A stretch of 50,403 nucleotides of DNA. It comes from Flavobacteriaceae bacterium (GTDB lineage Bacteria; Bacteroidota; Bacteroidia; Flavobacteriales; Flavobacteriaceae). The stretch spans positions 1 through 50,403 of the forward strand of contig PANU01000103.1 in NCBI GenBank assembly GCA_002707745.1, given 5' to 3'. Below the pieces are notes generated by a model, which made no database searches, was not told where the DNA came from, and saw nothing but the letters and a program-made list of their open reading frames with translations. The translations under genes and the position numbers were made by a program. This document shows positions 1 through 8,408 of the stretch, piece after piece. The stretch's first letter is position 1, and each line of letters opens with the position of its first letter.

Positions 1-1
1 T

Positions 2-616
2 GATATACTCTATAACATCGCTTTAAAAGAAGGCAATACAAGCAAGGCCTTAGCCTACAGAAATGCATATATAACCCTTACAGACTCATTAAGTAATGTA
101 GAAGTAAAAGCTCGTGTTGCTGCTTTGGAAACCAAATATGAAACTGCAAAAAAAGAAAAGGAAATACAACACCTTACTTTTGAAAGCAAACTAAATGATG
201 CGAAACTGGCAAAGTCAAGAAACGAACTATTAATTAGTACCATTGGTGGGGTGGTTATAATTTTAATTTTACTGTTGCTCTTTATAACGAAGCACAAAAA
301 GGTAAAAGCAGAACGTGAAGCACAAATGTTACAGGTTGAAGCCCTGCAAAAACGTTTTATGGAATTACATAAAAGTCCTTCTGAACTTTCTGTAGACTTA
401 AATATGGAAGATTTAAATTTGAAGTTACATACCCATCTTACCGAAAGAGAGTTTGAAACTCTTAAACTATGTATTGCGGGTAAGACCAATGCAACCATTG
501 CAAAAGAACTCTTTGTTACGGTAAGTACTGTAAAATTTCATTTACGAAATGCATATAGTAAATTGGGTGTAAATAATAGAAAAGAAGCCTTTCAGTATAT
601 GTTAGAGTCTATCTAA
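2..616 (+). CDS. Membrane-anchored LuxR-type regulator, 5' truncated by the window edge
   Basis: The frame is open from the first bases, so the gene begins outside the window; about 204 codons are visible. The upstream part (ALKEGNTSKALAYRNAY) looks like the last TPR-type helix pair. A charged coiled-coil stretch follows, then one transmembrane segment (about 227-295), a short linker and a C-terminal LuxR/GerE helix-turn-helix from about 437 (LTEREFETLKLCIAG, then TVSTVKFHLRNAYSKLGV). The TPR, membrane helix, LuxR order is a common Bacteroidetes regulator type in which the sensor part is probably periplasmic and the DNA-binding part cytoplasmic. The TTG at 125 is only an internal codon and not a start. 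The signal sensed is unknown; regulation of the two fibre genes downstream is possible from position only. Confidence 0.85.
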   Translation, partial: DILYNIALKEGNTSKALAYRNAYITLTDSLSNVEVKARVAALETKYETAKKEKEIQHLTFESKLNDAKLAKSRNELLISTIGGVVIILILLLLFITKHKKVKAEREAQMLQVEALQKRFMELHKSPSELSVDLNMEDLNLKLHTHLTEREFETLKLCIAGKTNATIAKELFVTVSTVKFHLRNAYSKLGVNNRKEAFQYMLESI

Positions 617-634
617 TGTTTCTTCAGCTGCACA

Positions 635-667
635 TAGCAAACAAAACAATCTCTTCTTTGTTTGCTA
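635..667. terminator. Perfect 11-bp inverted repeat after the LuxR-type gene
   Basis: TAGCAAACAAA (635-645) and TTTGTTTGCTA (657-667) are exact reverse complements around an 11-base loop, 18 bases after the stop codon. There is no clear T-run after it on the + strand, so termination is plausible but not certain. Confidence 0.45.
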
Positions 668-794
668 AATCATAAACACTTCATTTTCAGAAAATTGAAA
701 TTTAATTTTTAAATACTAACCCATAGGGTTAGGCTTTTATTATTATAAAAAGTGCAGTTTTATAGTGTAGTATAAACACTAAAGTTGTTCCACA

Positions 795-3700
795 ATGAAA
801 CACATACTGTTATCCGTCTTTGCTTCTCTTTTTTTTATCATTGCTATCCAAGCTCAAGTAGGAATTGGAACCACAAGTCCACATGCATTATTAGATATAC
901 GTTCCTCTAACCAGAGTGCGCCAACAAATTCAGATGGTGTTTTAATACCAAAAGCAGATGAATTTCCAGTAATTAATCCCACGGCAACACAAGATGGCAT
1001 GCTGCTGTATTTAAGCGGAAATGGTACACCATCTAAGGGGTTTTATCACTGGAACCAGGTTACTACGTCATGGGTAGGTCTTACAGGTGTAGAAAAAATA
1101 AATGACCTTATAGATGGTAAAAGTGATGCCGATGGAACCGATAATGGGTCTTCAGTATTTTTAGGATTGGAAGCTGGAGCAAATGACGATTTAAGTGATA
1201 ATCAGAATGTTGGTATGGGGAGCTATTCTTTATTTAGCAATACTACGGGGTATCAAAATGTAGCTATAGGACGAGGAACCTTACAAAATAATACCACAGG
1301 CTATTTAAATACTGCTATAGGATTTTCCTCCATGAATTTTCAACCTGTAAATGGAAGGTATAATACTGCTGTAGGGGCTTATAGTTTAAATTTGCTAGTA
1401 AACTCCCAATACAATACTGCAGTTGGCTACAGAGCTTTGTATTCTAACGTTGGAGGTAATAATACTGCTGTAGGAAACGATTCGATGTTACTTACAACTA
1501 CAGGAGGGTTTAATACTGCTATGGGAAACCTTTCGTTATATTCTAATACATCTGGGGTTAGGAATACTGCAATAGGTTCAAGTTCATTGTATTCAAACTC
1601 GGTTGGAAGTAATAATGTGACAGTAGGATATAATGCTGGGTATTTTGAAACTGGAAGTAATAGATTATATATTGAAAATTCAGATGCCGATGTAAATAAC
1701 GCACTAATTTATGGTGAATTTGGCGCAGATAACACAGCATCAGGGAATATATTACGTACCAATGGGGAGTTTCAAATAGGGAATCCAACTACAACAGGTT
1801 ATGCCTTTCCTGTCGCAGATGGTACATCCAACCAAGTATTACAAACCGATGGAGCAGGGACGATAGGCTGGATAGATGCTTCAACGCTAGGTAACAGTGA
1901 TCACGACTTTTACGAAGAAGGAACAACTACAGCACCAGATAATATTAACGATGACCAATTTACGATGGGCAATCTTGCTATTGGAAAAAATACAGCAGAT
2001 TTTCCATTAGATATTCTTACATCAAATGGAGGTCGTGGAGTCTCTGTTTTAATGAATGGTACTTCAAACAACACCCATTTTGGAGAGTTTATCAGAATAG
2101 AAGGAACTGGAACAGGAACACATAATGGTACCGAGATTCAATTATCAGGAACAGGAGGAGGAGCTCAATTAGGGACTATTAATGTAATAGATAATAGCGG
2201 GAATGGCTTGCATTATGGTTCTTACAATGTACTAAGAGGAACTGGTACAGGAACACATTATGGAAACTGGGTTAGATTGGAAGATGTTGGTTCTGGTCAA
2301 CAAACAGGAAATTATATAAACATAACAAATTCTGGAAATAACACTCATTACGGAGCGTTTATCAGACTAGAGGGAAATGGAAGTGGTACACACAACGGTA
2401 CTGAAATTCAACTAGCTGGTTCTGGAAATGGGGCTCAACTAGGAACTATAAATGTAGTTAACAACAGTGGGAACGGGTTGCATTATGGTTCATATAATGT
2501 TTTAAATGGTGCCGGAACAGGAGCGCATTATGGAAACTGGGCAAGATTGGGAGGTGTTGGTTCTGGTACTCGCTATGGTAGTTATATAGAAGTTAATGGG
2601 TCGGGAGGAGGACTACACTATGGAGCTTACAACGATATTTCCTCTACAGGTACGGGTACTAAAATAGGGGTGTCTAATATTATAACTAACAATAACGATG
2701 CTATACAGTTTGGTATAAGCAATAATTTAATAGGAAATACAAATGCAACACAATATGGTACAAGTAACCTTATAAATACTACAGGAGATGGAGACCACTA
2801 CGGGGTGTACAATAGTATGCAAAACCCAGGAAATGGAGATCATTATGGCACCTATAATAGCCATGCAGGAAATAGCTCAGGTACAGGGAACAAATATGGA
2901 ACGTACAACCGAATATTTTCTTCGGCAGGCGGAACTCATTATGGAGTATATAGTAGTGCTACAAAAATTGGAAGCTATGCAGGCTACTTTCTTGGAAGAG
3001 TTTCTGTAGGTACTATTGCTGGAAATACCTATATTCTTCCTGCTGCAAGAGGTACCAATGGTCAAATTATGCAAACCGATGGTTTGGGAAATGTAAGCTG
3101 GGTTAATAACCTTGCTGCTTCACACTGGACAAGAACCGGAGGTGTTTTAAACCTTGCAACTGCAACCGATGATATTGTTTTTACCAGTGACCAGACCAGC
3201 ATTACTTTTCCTGCAACTGCAGGAACGCCTCCTGCTATGATGTATATGTTCGATTCAGGAATTTCAAATGCAGATAGAATGGTTTTTGCACATTCAACAG
3301 GATTTTCAACATATGGGTTACAATATAGCGATGCAGATGATTCGTTTCGGTTTTTAAGTGCCGGCACGAGCGTGGTAGAGGTAGATTTAACAGGAACTAC
3401 GGTACTCTCGGTTGTAGGCAATGTTAATGTAAATGGTGATATTATTACTGATACGGCAACCTATCCCGACTATGTATTTGAAAAATATTTTAAAAATGAA
3501 TCTGAAATAAATCCAGATTATAATTTCCGTTCCTTAGCGGAAACTAAAACGTTTATTTTAGAAAATGGGCATCTACCTGGTGTAAAGTCGTATGCTGAAG
3601 TGGAAGAGAATGATATGCAAATAAACCTCTCTGAGCTTTCAGTAACCAACCTAGAGAAAATAGAAGAATTATTTATCTATGCTATAGAAGCTAAAGAGTT

Positions 3701-3848
3701 AATTGAAAATCAACAAGCTGAAATTGAATCTATTAAAAAAGAAGTATTCAATTACACTAATGAAACCAATAGTAAAATTGAAAACCAACAAAGAGAAATA
3801 CAAGCGCTGAAAACTATGGTTTTAACTTTACTGAATAAAGCAAAATAG
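795..3848 (+). CDS. Large secreted fibre-like repeat protein with YadA-head-like and 15-residue repeats
   Basis: A 1017-residue exported protein. Residues 1-20 are a signal peptide ending QA before QVGIGTTSP, a beginning typical of Bacteroidetes tail-fibre-like surface proteins. About residues 135-290 hold nine repeats of the NTAVGYxALYSNTxG type, resembling the left-handed beta-roll of YadA/Hep_Hag heads. A linker with the TDGAGTIGW motif follows. Residues 427-727 are twenty consecutive repeats of about 15 residues with the pattern xHYGxYNxLxGxGxG, then a second linker (TDGLGNVSW) and a conserved C-terminal region at about 885-940 (DYVFEKYFKN, HLPGVKS). A coiled coil runs from about 950 to the end. 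The fold is probably trimeric and extended. No T9SS sorting domain is visible, so the export route beyond Sec is unknown. The next gene codes for a similar protein. Confidence 0.85.
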   Translation: MKHILLSVFASLFFIIAIQAQVGIGTTSPHALLDIRSSNQSAPTNSDGVLIPKADEFPVINPTATQDGMLLYLSGNGTPSKGFYHWNQVTTSWVGLTGVEKINDLIDGKSDADGTDNGSSVFLGLEAGANDDLSDNQNVGMGSYSLFSNTTGYQNVAIGRGTLQNNTTGYLNTAIGFSSMNFQPVNGRYNTAVGAYSLNLLVNSQYNTAVGYRALYSNVGGNNTAVGNDSMLLTTTGGFNTAMGNLSLYSNTSGVRNTAIGSSSLYSNSVGSNNVTVGYNAGYFETGSNRLYIENSDADVNNALIYGEFGADNTASGNILRTNGEFQIGNPTTTGYAFPVADGTSNQVLQTDGAGTIGWIDASTLGNSDHDFYEEGTTTAPDNINDDQFTMGNLAIGKNTADFPLDILTSNGGRGVSVLMNGTSNNTHFGEFIRIEGTGTGTHNGTEIQLSGTGGGAQLGTINVIDNSGNGLHYGSYNVLRGTGTGTHYGNWVRLEDVGSGQQTGNYINITNSGNNTHYGAFIRLEGNGSGTHNGTEIQLAGSGNGAQLGTINVVNNSGNGLHYGSYNVLNGAGTGAHYGNWARLGGVGSGTRYGSYIEVNGSGGGLHYGAYNDISSTGTGTKIGVSNIITNNNDAIQFGISNNLIGNTNATQYGTSNLINTTGDGDHYGVYNSMQNPGNGDHYGTYNSHAGNSSGTGNKYGTYNRIFSSAGGTHYGVYSSATKIGSYAGYFLGRVSVGTIAGNTYILPAARGTNGQIMQTDGLGNVSWVNNLAASHWTRTGGVLNLATATDDIVFTSDQTSITFPATAGTPPAMMYMFDSGISNADRMVFAHSTGFSTYGLQYSDADDSFRFLSAGTSVVEVDLTGTTVLSVVGNVNVNGDIITDTATYPDYVFEKYFKNESEINPDYNFRSLAETKTFILENGHLPGVKSYAEVEENDMQINLSELSVTNLEKIEELFIYAIEAKELIENQQAEIESIKKEVFNYTNETNSKIENQQREIQALKTMVLTLLNKAK
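1198..1665 (+). repeat. YadA-head-like repeat block inside the first fibre gene
   Basis: About nine coding repeats of 15-20 residues built around (N)NTAVG or NTAIG followed by a loop such as LYSNTSG. At DNA level 'aatactgctgtagg' and near variants recur throughout. Degenerate coding repeats. Confidence 0.8.
2073..2975 (+). repeat. Twenty 45-bp coding repeats (15-residue units)
   Basis: Translating residues 427-727 in register gives units such as THYGAFIRLEGNGSG, LHYGSYNVLNGAGTG and DHYGVYNSMQNPGNG. All but two units are exactly 15 residues; unit 18 has 17 and the last has 14. Units 1-6 (2073-2342) and 7-12 (2343-2612) form a higher-order 270-bp tandem duplication, offset by exactly 270 bases. 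Confidence 0.9.
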
Positions 3849-4079
3849 ATTAATTGAACTAATACTTTGTAAAGAGTTTCGTTTAATGATACATTATTAA
3901 ACTCAATGAATTCATAGTATTTTATTCAATATTTCATATTTTTTTAATTGATAACTTCAGAAAATATTGGATTTCATCTCTTTATTTTGCACTTCAACTA
4001 TATTTTGTATTTTTCCATTTTATACCACATAATATAAGTTATTTTAGTTTAGTTAAAATAAGCTTAATAACTTCATATT

Positions 4080-6350
4080 ATGAAACATATAGTAATACTT
4101 CTCACAATTTTTATTTGTACTTCCTTGTATGCTCAAGTAGGAGTAAACACAATTATCCCAGAAGGAGCCTTAGATATAAATAGCACCAACAATGGTGTGT
4201 TAATCCCTCGCGTTGCACTTTCAGGAAATAACGATATTACAACAATAGTTAATCCGCAGGGAGGTGCATTGGCAACCAGTACCATGGTATACAATACTAC
4301 TGCAGTAGTTGGTGCGAATGCTATTGCTGAAGGCTTTGTGTATTGGGATGGTATGTTCTGGACAGAAGTAGGTGCCGCACCTATAGCTGATAACTTAGGA
4401 AACCATACCGCTACAACAACGCTGGATTTAGCTACCAATGTCATAGATAATGTAACTACGTTGATTACAACTCCTGTCACTAGTTATGACAAATTACGTG
4501 TTTGGAATAATGCAAATTATACAATAGGTATGAATGATGCGATGACGTATGGATATTTGAATGATTTTGCGATGACCTTTAGTATGAATAATGATGCTGA
4601 TAGCGGATGGATATGGAGAGATGTTGGTGATGCAAAAAGTGACGGTGCTATGAGTCTTACTACCGATGGTAGAATGACCCTTAAAAATAACTTAAATGTA
4701 GACACCAACACCTTTTTTGTAGATGCAACAAACGATAGAATAGGAATAGGCACAGACACTCCAGGAGATAAATTACATGTAGTTGGTGATATCCTTCTCA
4801 CAGGTGGAGTACGTAATATAGAAATACAAGCGGGAGACCAGAACATTCAGTTAGATGATGCTAACCCTGTTTGGAATGGTTTCTCGTATGGTGGTGTGAC
4901 TCGCTTTTTTGGTGATGGAACACTGGCAAGTTCAAAGTTAGAAGCTGGCGGATTACAATTGGAAAGGAACATACAGATACGAGGAGGAAACCCAGCTGTA
5001 GGTAGAGTGTTAACTTCAGATGCAACAGGTAATGCTACCTGGGAAATACCAAACGATGGTGATATAACAGCGGTTGTTGCTGGAAATGGTCTCATAGGTG
5101 GTGCTGGTGTTGGTTCTGCCACTATAAATGCAGTTGCAGAAAATGGGCTTACCACCAATGCGGATAATATTAGGTTAGGAGGTACGCTACTTGAAAATAC
5201 AACAATTACAAATGAAACTTTTGGTTTAACTATCAACCTCAATAACACAGGCGATTTTAGTGTACAAGATTATGGGATAAATCATTTTTCTATTTTGGAT
5301 AATGGCACTTCTCTTTTTGGAGGAGATGTGGAGTGGAGAGATGAGAATACTTCAGGTACAATCTTAGCCCAATTGTTAGACGATGGTGACGATGGTAGAC
5401 TAAGGCTTATGGAAAATGGTTTAACTTCTATAGACTTAGATGCAAATTCACAGTCAGTTTTCAATGAACAGGGATTAGATCGTAATTTTAGAGTTGAGTC
5501 CGATGCTAATGCAAACATGTTTTTTCTTGATGCAGGATTAAATAGAGTAGGAATTGGTACAGGGAGTCCAACACAAGACTTTCACGTAAATGGGGGAACG
5601 AGAGTTTCAGGTGGCTTAACTGTTGGAGACCAAGCTACACCAGGGATTAAGCAAGTTGTAGTTGCTAGTACGACACCTGATGTTGTGGTTGGGAATACAA
5701 CGTTTAATCAAGCTGAATCTGGTAGTATTGTTTTTGAAGAGAATGTTGCTAGCTTTATAAACAGCACAAATTATTGTGGTTTCAAGATGTTTTATGAGGG
5801 TTTAGCCGATAATTTTATTTTACAATCTGCTTGTACCGCTACACTCGATATTTTAACAATTGAGCGTACGAGCGGAGATATTGGTATAAAAACAGGCACC
5901 CCAACCGCAAGTTTATCTGTTAATGGAACTGCAAACAAAACAGGAGGAGGAGCCTGGGCTGTATTTTCAGATAAACGTCTTAAAAAGGATGTTTCAAAAT
6001 ATAATGAAGGGTTAGATTTAATAATGAAAGTGAATCCAGTCAATTTTTCTTATAATGAAAGGTACACATCACTCTTTGGAGGTGGCACAGAAATTACGGA
6101 TAAAGTATACCAGGGTGTTATTGCACAGGAATTACAAAAAATTGCTCCAGATATGGTGCGTGTGGTAAACAAAGCCAAAAACAATTCCAGCGAAGCAGAC
6201 GGTGGAACCCCAACTTCCCAAGTAGGAGAGTATCTTGAGGTTGACCCCAGTAAATTCACCTATGCATTAATCAATGCCGTACAGGAACAACAAAAAGAAA
6301 TTGAAGAACTAAAGAAAATGGTACAGCAATTAATTGACTCAAAAAAATAA
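4080..6350 (+). CDS. Secreted fibre-like protein with C-terminal S74 intramolecular chaperone
   Basis: A 756-residue exported protein whose first residues (MKHI, then a hydrophobic run and AQVGVNT) closely match the previous gene, so the two are paralogues at their N-termini. The middle holds several GIGTDTPGDKLHV / RVGIGTGSPTQDFHV segments typical of Bacteroidetes fibre proteins and one TSDATGNATW linker. From about residue 629 there is a Peptidase_S74 (chaperone of endosialidase) domain with SDKRLKKDV, then VYQGVIAQELQKIAPDMV, and a terminal coiled coil (EQQKEIEELKKMVQQL). In phage tail spikes this domain drives trimer folding and may then cleave itself off near the Ser-Asp of SDxRxK. Substrate or partner unknown. 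Separated from the first fibre gene by about 230 bases, so it may have its own promoter. Confidence 0.85.
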   Translation: MKHIVILLTIFICTSLYAQVGVNTIIPEGALDINSTNNGVLIPRVALSGNNDITTIVNPQGGALATSTMVYNTTAVVGANAIAEGFVYWDGMFWTEVGAAPIADNLGNHTATTTLDLATNVIDNVTTLITTPVTSYDKLRVWNNANYTIGMNDAMTYGYLNDFAMTFSMNNDADSGWIWRDVGDAKSDGAMSLTTDGRMTLKNNLNVDTNTFFVDATNDRIGIGTDTPGDKLHVVGDILLTGGVRNIEIQAGDQNIQLDDANPVWNGFSYGGVTRFFGDGTLASSKLEAGGLQLERNIQIRGGNPAVGRVLTSDATGNATWEIPNDGDITAVVAGNGLIGGAGVGSATINAVAENGLTTNADNIRLGGTLLENTTITNETFGLTINLNNTGDFSVQDYGINHFSILDNGTSLFGGDVEWRDENTSGTILAQLLDDGDDGRLRLMENGLTSIDLDANSQSVFNEQGLDRNFRVESDANANMFFLDAGLNRVGIGTGSPTQDFHVNGGTRVSGGLTVGDQATPGIKQVVVASTTPDVVVGNTTFNQAESGSIVFEENVASFINSTNYCGFKMFYEGLADNFILQSACTATLDILTIERTSGDIGIKTGTPTASLSVNGTANKTGGGAWAVFSDKRLKKDVSKYNEGLDLIMKVNPVNFSYNERYTSLFGGGTEITDKVYQGVIAQELQKIAPDMVRVVNKAKNNSSEADGGTPTSQVGEYLEVDPSKFTYALINAVQEQQKEIEELKKMVQQLIDSKK

Positions 6351-6389
6351 TACTACCAAATTAGTACCTTAATCTATATGCTAAGAGAG

Positions 6390-6414
6390 CCTGAAAATTT
6401 TTTCAGGTTTTTTT
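6390..6414 (+). terminator. Rho-independent terminator after the second fibre gene
   Basis: CCTGAAAA and TTTTCAGG form an 8-bp stem (6390-6407) followed by a run of seven T. It lies 40 bases after the fibre stop codon. The T-run overlaps the TAA of the convergent PLP-enzyme gene. Confidence 0.8.
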
Positions 6415-7624
6415 ATGTCAGCACACCAACATCTACCATACATGTACGCATCATCTCATAGGTCCGTTCAATATCGGCATCCAGCCCAATCGAAAATCGT
6501 ATAAGTCCATCAGTCAAACCCATTTCAGCTTGTTCTTCTTCTGGTATTTCAGAAGATGTAGAGCTACCTGGTGCGCTAAACAATGTTTTGTAAAAACCTA
6601 AACTCACTGCCAGATAGCCTAAGTTTTTTTCCTGCATCAGCTCCATGAGCTCATTTGCTTTGTCCAGGGAACCAACGTCTATTGTAAGCATGCCACCATA
6701 ACCATATTGAGAGTTCATTTGGCGTTTCATCAACTCATGACCTGGGTGGCTTTTAAGACCTGGATACACGGTTCGCAGGCCGTCCGCTTCAAATTTTTGA
6801 GCTAAAAACATGGCGTTTTTACTGTGCTGTTGCATGCGTATGTGGAGCGTTCGCAAATTTTTTAGAATAGATGCTGCCCGCAGGCTGTCCATAGAGGCTC
6901 CCAAAAGCATACACGCGCCGTCATTCACGTTTCTAAGAGTGTCTATTAATTCCTGGCTTCCACACACCACGCCACCCATAGTGTCACTGGCACCATTAAT
7001 AAATTTGGTTAAACTGTGCATGACAACATGCGCACCCAACTTGGCCGGGGAGATACTTAAAGGTGAAAAAGTGTTATCTACCAGAAGTTGAAGGTTATGT
7101 TTTTTAGCAATTTTAGCAAGCCCTTCAATATCTGCTATTTCAAGTAACGGATTGGAAACACATTCACAAAAAATAACTTTAGTTCTGGGTGTAATCGCAG
7201 CTTCTACCAGGTCTAACTTTGTAATATCTACAAAACTGGTTTGAATATCCATTCGTGGTGTAAAATTCTTTAAAAAAGCATACGTTCCCCCATAAATAGT
7301 GCGGCTGGAAACAATATGATCTCCCGCCTGGCAAAACTGAAGCAGGGTAGGGGTAATCGCTCCCATTCCGCTGGCAGCAACATTTGCTGTTTCGGTGCCT
7401 TCCATAGCGGCAAGGGCTTCGCCTAAGTATAAATTGGAAGGAGTAGAATGCCTAGAGTACAAATAACACCCGTCTGCATTGCCTTCAAACGTATCGAACA
7501 TGGTTTTTGCTGAAAGAAATGTATAGGTGGAAGAATCTGAAATAGAAGGGTTTACACCTCCAAATTCACCAAAATACTGAAGGTCCTGAATGTTATTTGC
7601 GGGTTTAAAATCGTGCTTGCTCAT
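6413..7624 (-). CDS. Trans-sulfuration family PLP enzyme (methionine gamma-lyase-like)
   Basis: A Cys/Met-metabolism PLP-dependent enzyme of 403 residues counted from the ATG at 7624. The PLP lysine lies in HSLTKFINGASDTMGG (Lys207) and the pyridine-binding Asp in VDNTF (Asp183). The longer frame beginning at 7657 is unlikely because a good promoter -7 box sits at 7643-7650, between that ATG and the chosen start. The gene is divergent from an Lrp/AsnC regulator, the arrangement known for mdeA/mdeR, where the enzyme cleaves methionine to methanethiol, ammonia and 2-oxobutyrate. However, the loop that carries Cys116 in Pseudomonas methionine gamma-lyase (LYGCTF) reads IYGGTYAF here, so cystathionine lyase or synthase activity is also possible. 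Family certain, exact substrate open. Confidence 0.85.
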   Translation of the reverse strand: MSKHDFKPANNIQDLQYFGEFGGVNPSISDSSTYTFLSAKTMFDTFEGNADGCYLYSRHSTPSNLYLGEALAAMEGTETANVAASGMGAITPTLLQFCQAGDHIVSSRTIYGGTYAFLKNFTPRMDIQTSFVDITKLDLVEAAITPRTKVIFCECVSNPLLEIADIEGLAKIAKKHNLQLLVDNTFSPLSISPAKLGAHVVMHSLTKFINGASDTMGGVVCGSQELIDTLRNVNDGACMLLGASMDSLRAASILKNLRTLHIRMQQHSKNAMFLAQKFEADGLRTVYPGLKSHPGHELMKRQMNSQYGYGGMLTIDVGSLDKANELMELMQEKNLGYLAVSLGFYKTLFSAPGSSTSSEIPEEEQAEMGLTDGLIRFSIGLDADIERTYEMMRTCMVDVGVLT

Positions 7625-7642
7625 TGGTGTTTTAATTTTTGC

Positions 7643-7673
7643 CAAATGTAACTTCAATTAGATTATTTGTCAA
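7643..7673 (-). promoter_or_regulatory. Flavobacterial promoter for the PLP enzyme
   Basis: On the - strand TTG (7673-7671), a 20-base spacer and TACATTTG (7650-7643) match the flavobacterial consensus TTG-N17-23-TAnnTTTG. Transcription would begin near 7637, about 13 bases before the ATG at 7624. Confidence 0.75.
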
Positions 7674-7780
7674 TGTTTAGATTAAATTTCAGTTTTTAAA
7701 GTTATAAATAGTCACTTAAAGGGAATTTTATTCTGAAATGATGTTGCTATTTCATATCTTTCAGAAAATTTTTCAAAAAA

Positions 7781-8239
7781 GTGAATTTAGATGCTATTGA
7801 TACGCTGTTGTTGAAATACCTTCAGCAAGATGCCAAACAAACCAATAAAGAGCTTTCTTTGAAGCTTAATCTTTCTGTAACCGCAGTTTATGAACGCATT
7901 AAGAAGCTAGAACGGCTGGGAGTGATCAAGAAGTATGTTGCTTTACTTAACAGCACTATCCTGGAAATGGGGTTTACTGTTTTTTGCCATATTAAACTAG
8001 TAAAACACAGTGAAGAAAATATTACCAAATTTGAAAATAGCATGAAAGAGCTTCCCGAAGTTATGGAGTGTTTTCATGTGAGTGGTGAATACGATTATTT
8101 ACTAAAAGTGCTGGTAAAAGATATGGAACACTTTAGAAGTTTTATGGTAACTAAGTTAACAAGCCTGGAGCACGTGGGCAGTACTACAAGTTCGTTTACC
8201 ATAAATGAAGTTAAAAACACAACAATTATAGAAGTGTAA
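7781..8239 (+). CDS. Lrp/AsnC family transcriptional regulator
   Basis: A full-length 152-residue Lrp-type regulator: N-terminal winged helix-turn-helix (TNKELSLKLNLSVTAVYERI) and C-terminal RAM/AsnC effector domain with HVSGEYDYLLKV. It begins with GTG at 7781; no earlier in-frame start fits better. Lrp proteins bind amino acids as octamers and control neighbouring amino-acid genes. Divergent transcription from the methionine gamma-lyase-like gene, with about 155 bases between them, makes control of that gene by a sulfur or branched amino acid the simplest inference. Confidence 0.88.
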   Translation: MNLDAIDTLLLKYLQQDAKQTNKELSLKLNLSVTAVYERIKKLERLGVIKKYVALLNSTILEMGFTVFCHIKLVKHSEENITKFENSMKELPEVMECFHVSGEYDYLLKVLVKDMEHFRSFMVTKLTSLEHVGSTTSSFTINEVKNTTIIEV

Positions 8240-8250
8240 CAAAAAGTAAG

Positions 8251-8378
8251 AGGCCGTCTAAAAAGTGTACTCATATTGTCAAACTGAGCTTGTCGAAGTT
8301 TTAACAGTATTGATTATCAATACATTTCGACAGGCTCAATGTGACAAATTCATGATTTTGACACTTTTTAGACAGCCT
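8251..8378. repeat. Palindromic MITE-like element, copy 1
   Basis: A 128-bp near-palindrome between convergent genes. The ends AGGCCGTCTAAAAAGTGTA and TGACACTTTTTAGACAGCCT are inverted copies with one or two mismatches. Internal arms (AACTGAGCTTGTCGAAG against TTTCGACAGGCTCAATGTG) and a central TATTGAT-T-ATCAATA are also inverted. A diverged copy lies at 29299-29425. It has no coding capacity and could work as a bidirectional terminator for the Lrp gene and the lipoprotein gene. Confidence 0.8.
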
Positions 8379-8408
8379 CCTTTAATACATACTAAAATTT
8401 AAAACAAA

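Noticed and set aside
2073-2975. Regular 45-bp periodicity that could look like a CRISPR array
   Set aside because: The period is in frame, there are no constant repeats with variable spacers, and translation gives a smooth protein repeat. No cas genes are present.
4847-5248. 133-codon antisense frame in the second fibre gene
   Set aside because: Shadow of the coding strand repeats; low-complexity Pro/Ser/Val sequence and no motif.
795-6350. Possible prophage, because of the tail-fibre-like proteins
   Set aside because: No capsid, terminase, portal, tail tube, integrase or lysis genes are nearby, and both proteins have signal peptides, so they are exported surface proteins and not virion parts.
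8251-8378. Possible insertion sequence
   Set aside because: Only 128 bp with no ORF. It can be at most a non-autonomous element; no transposase occurs in the window.
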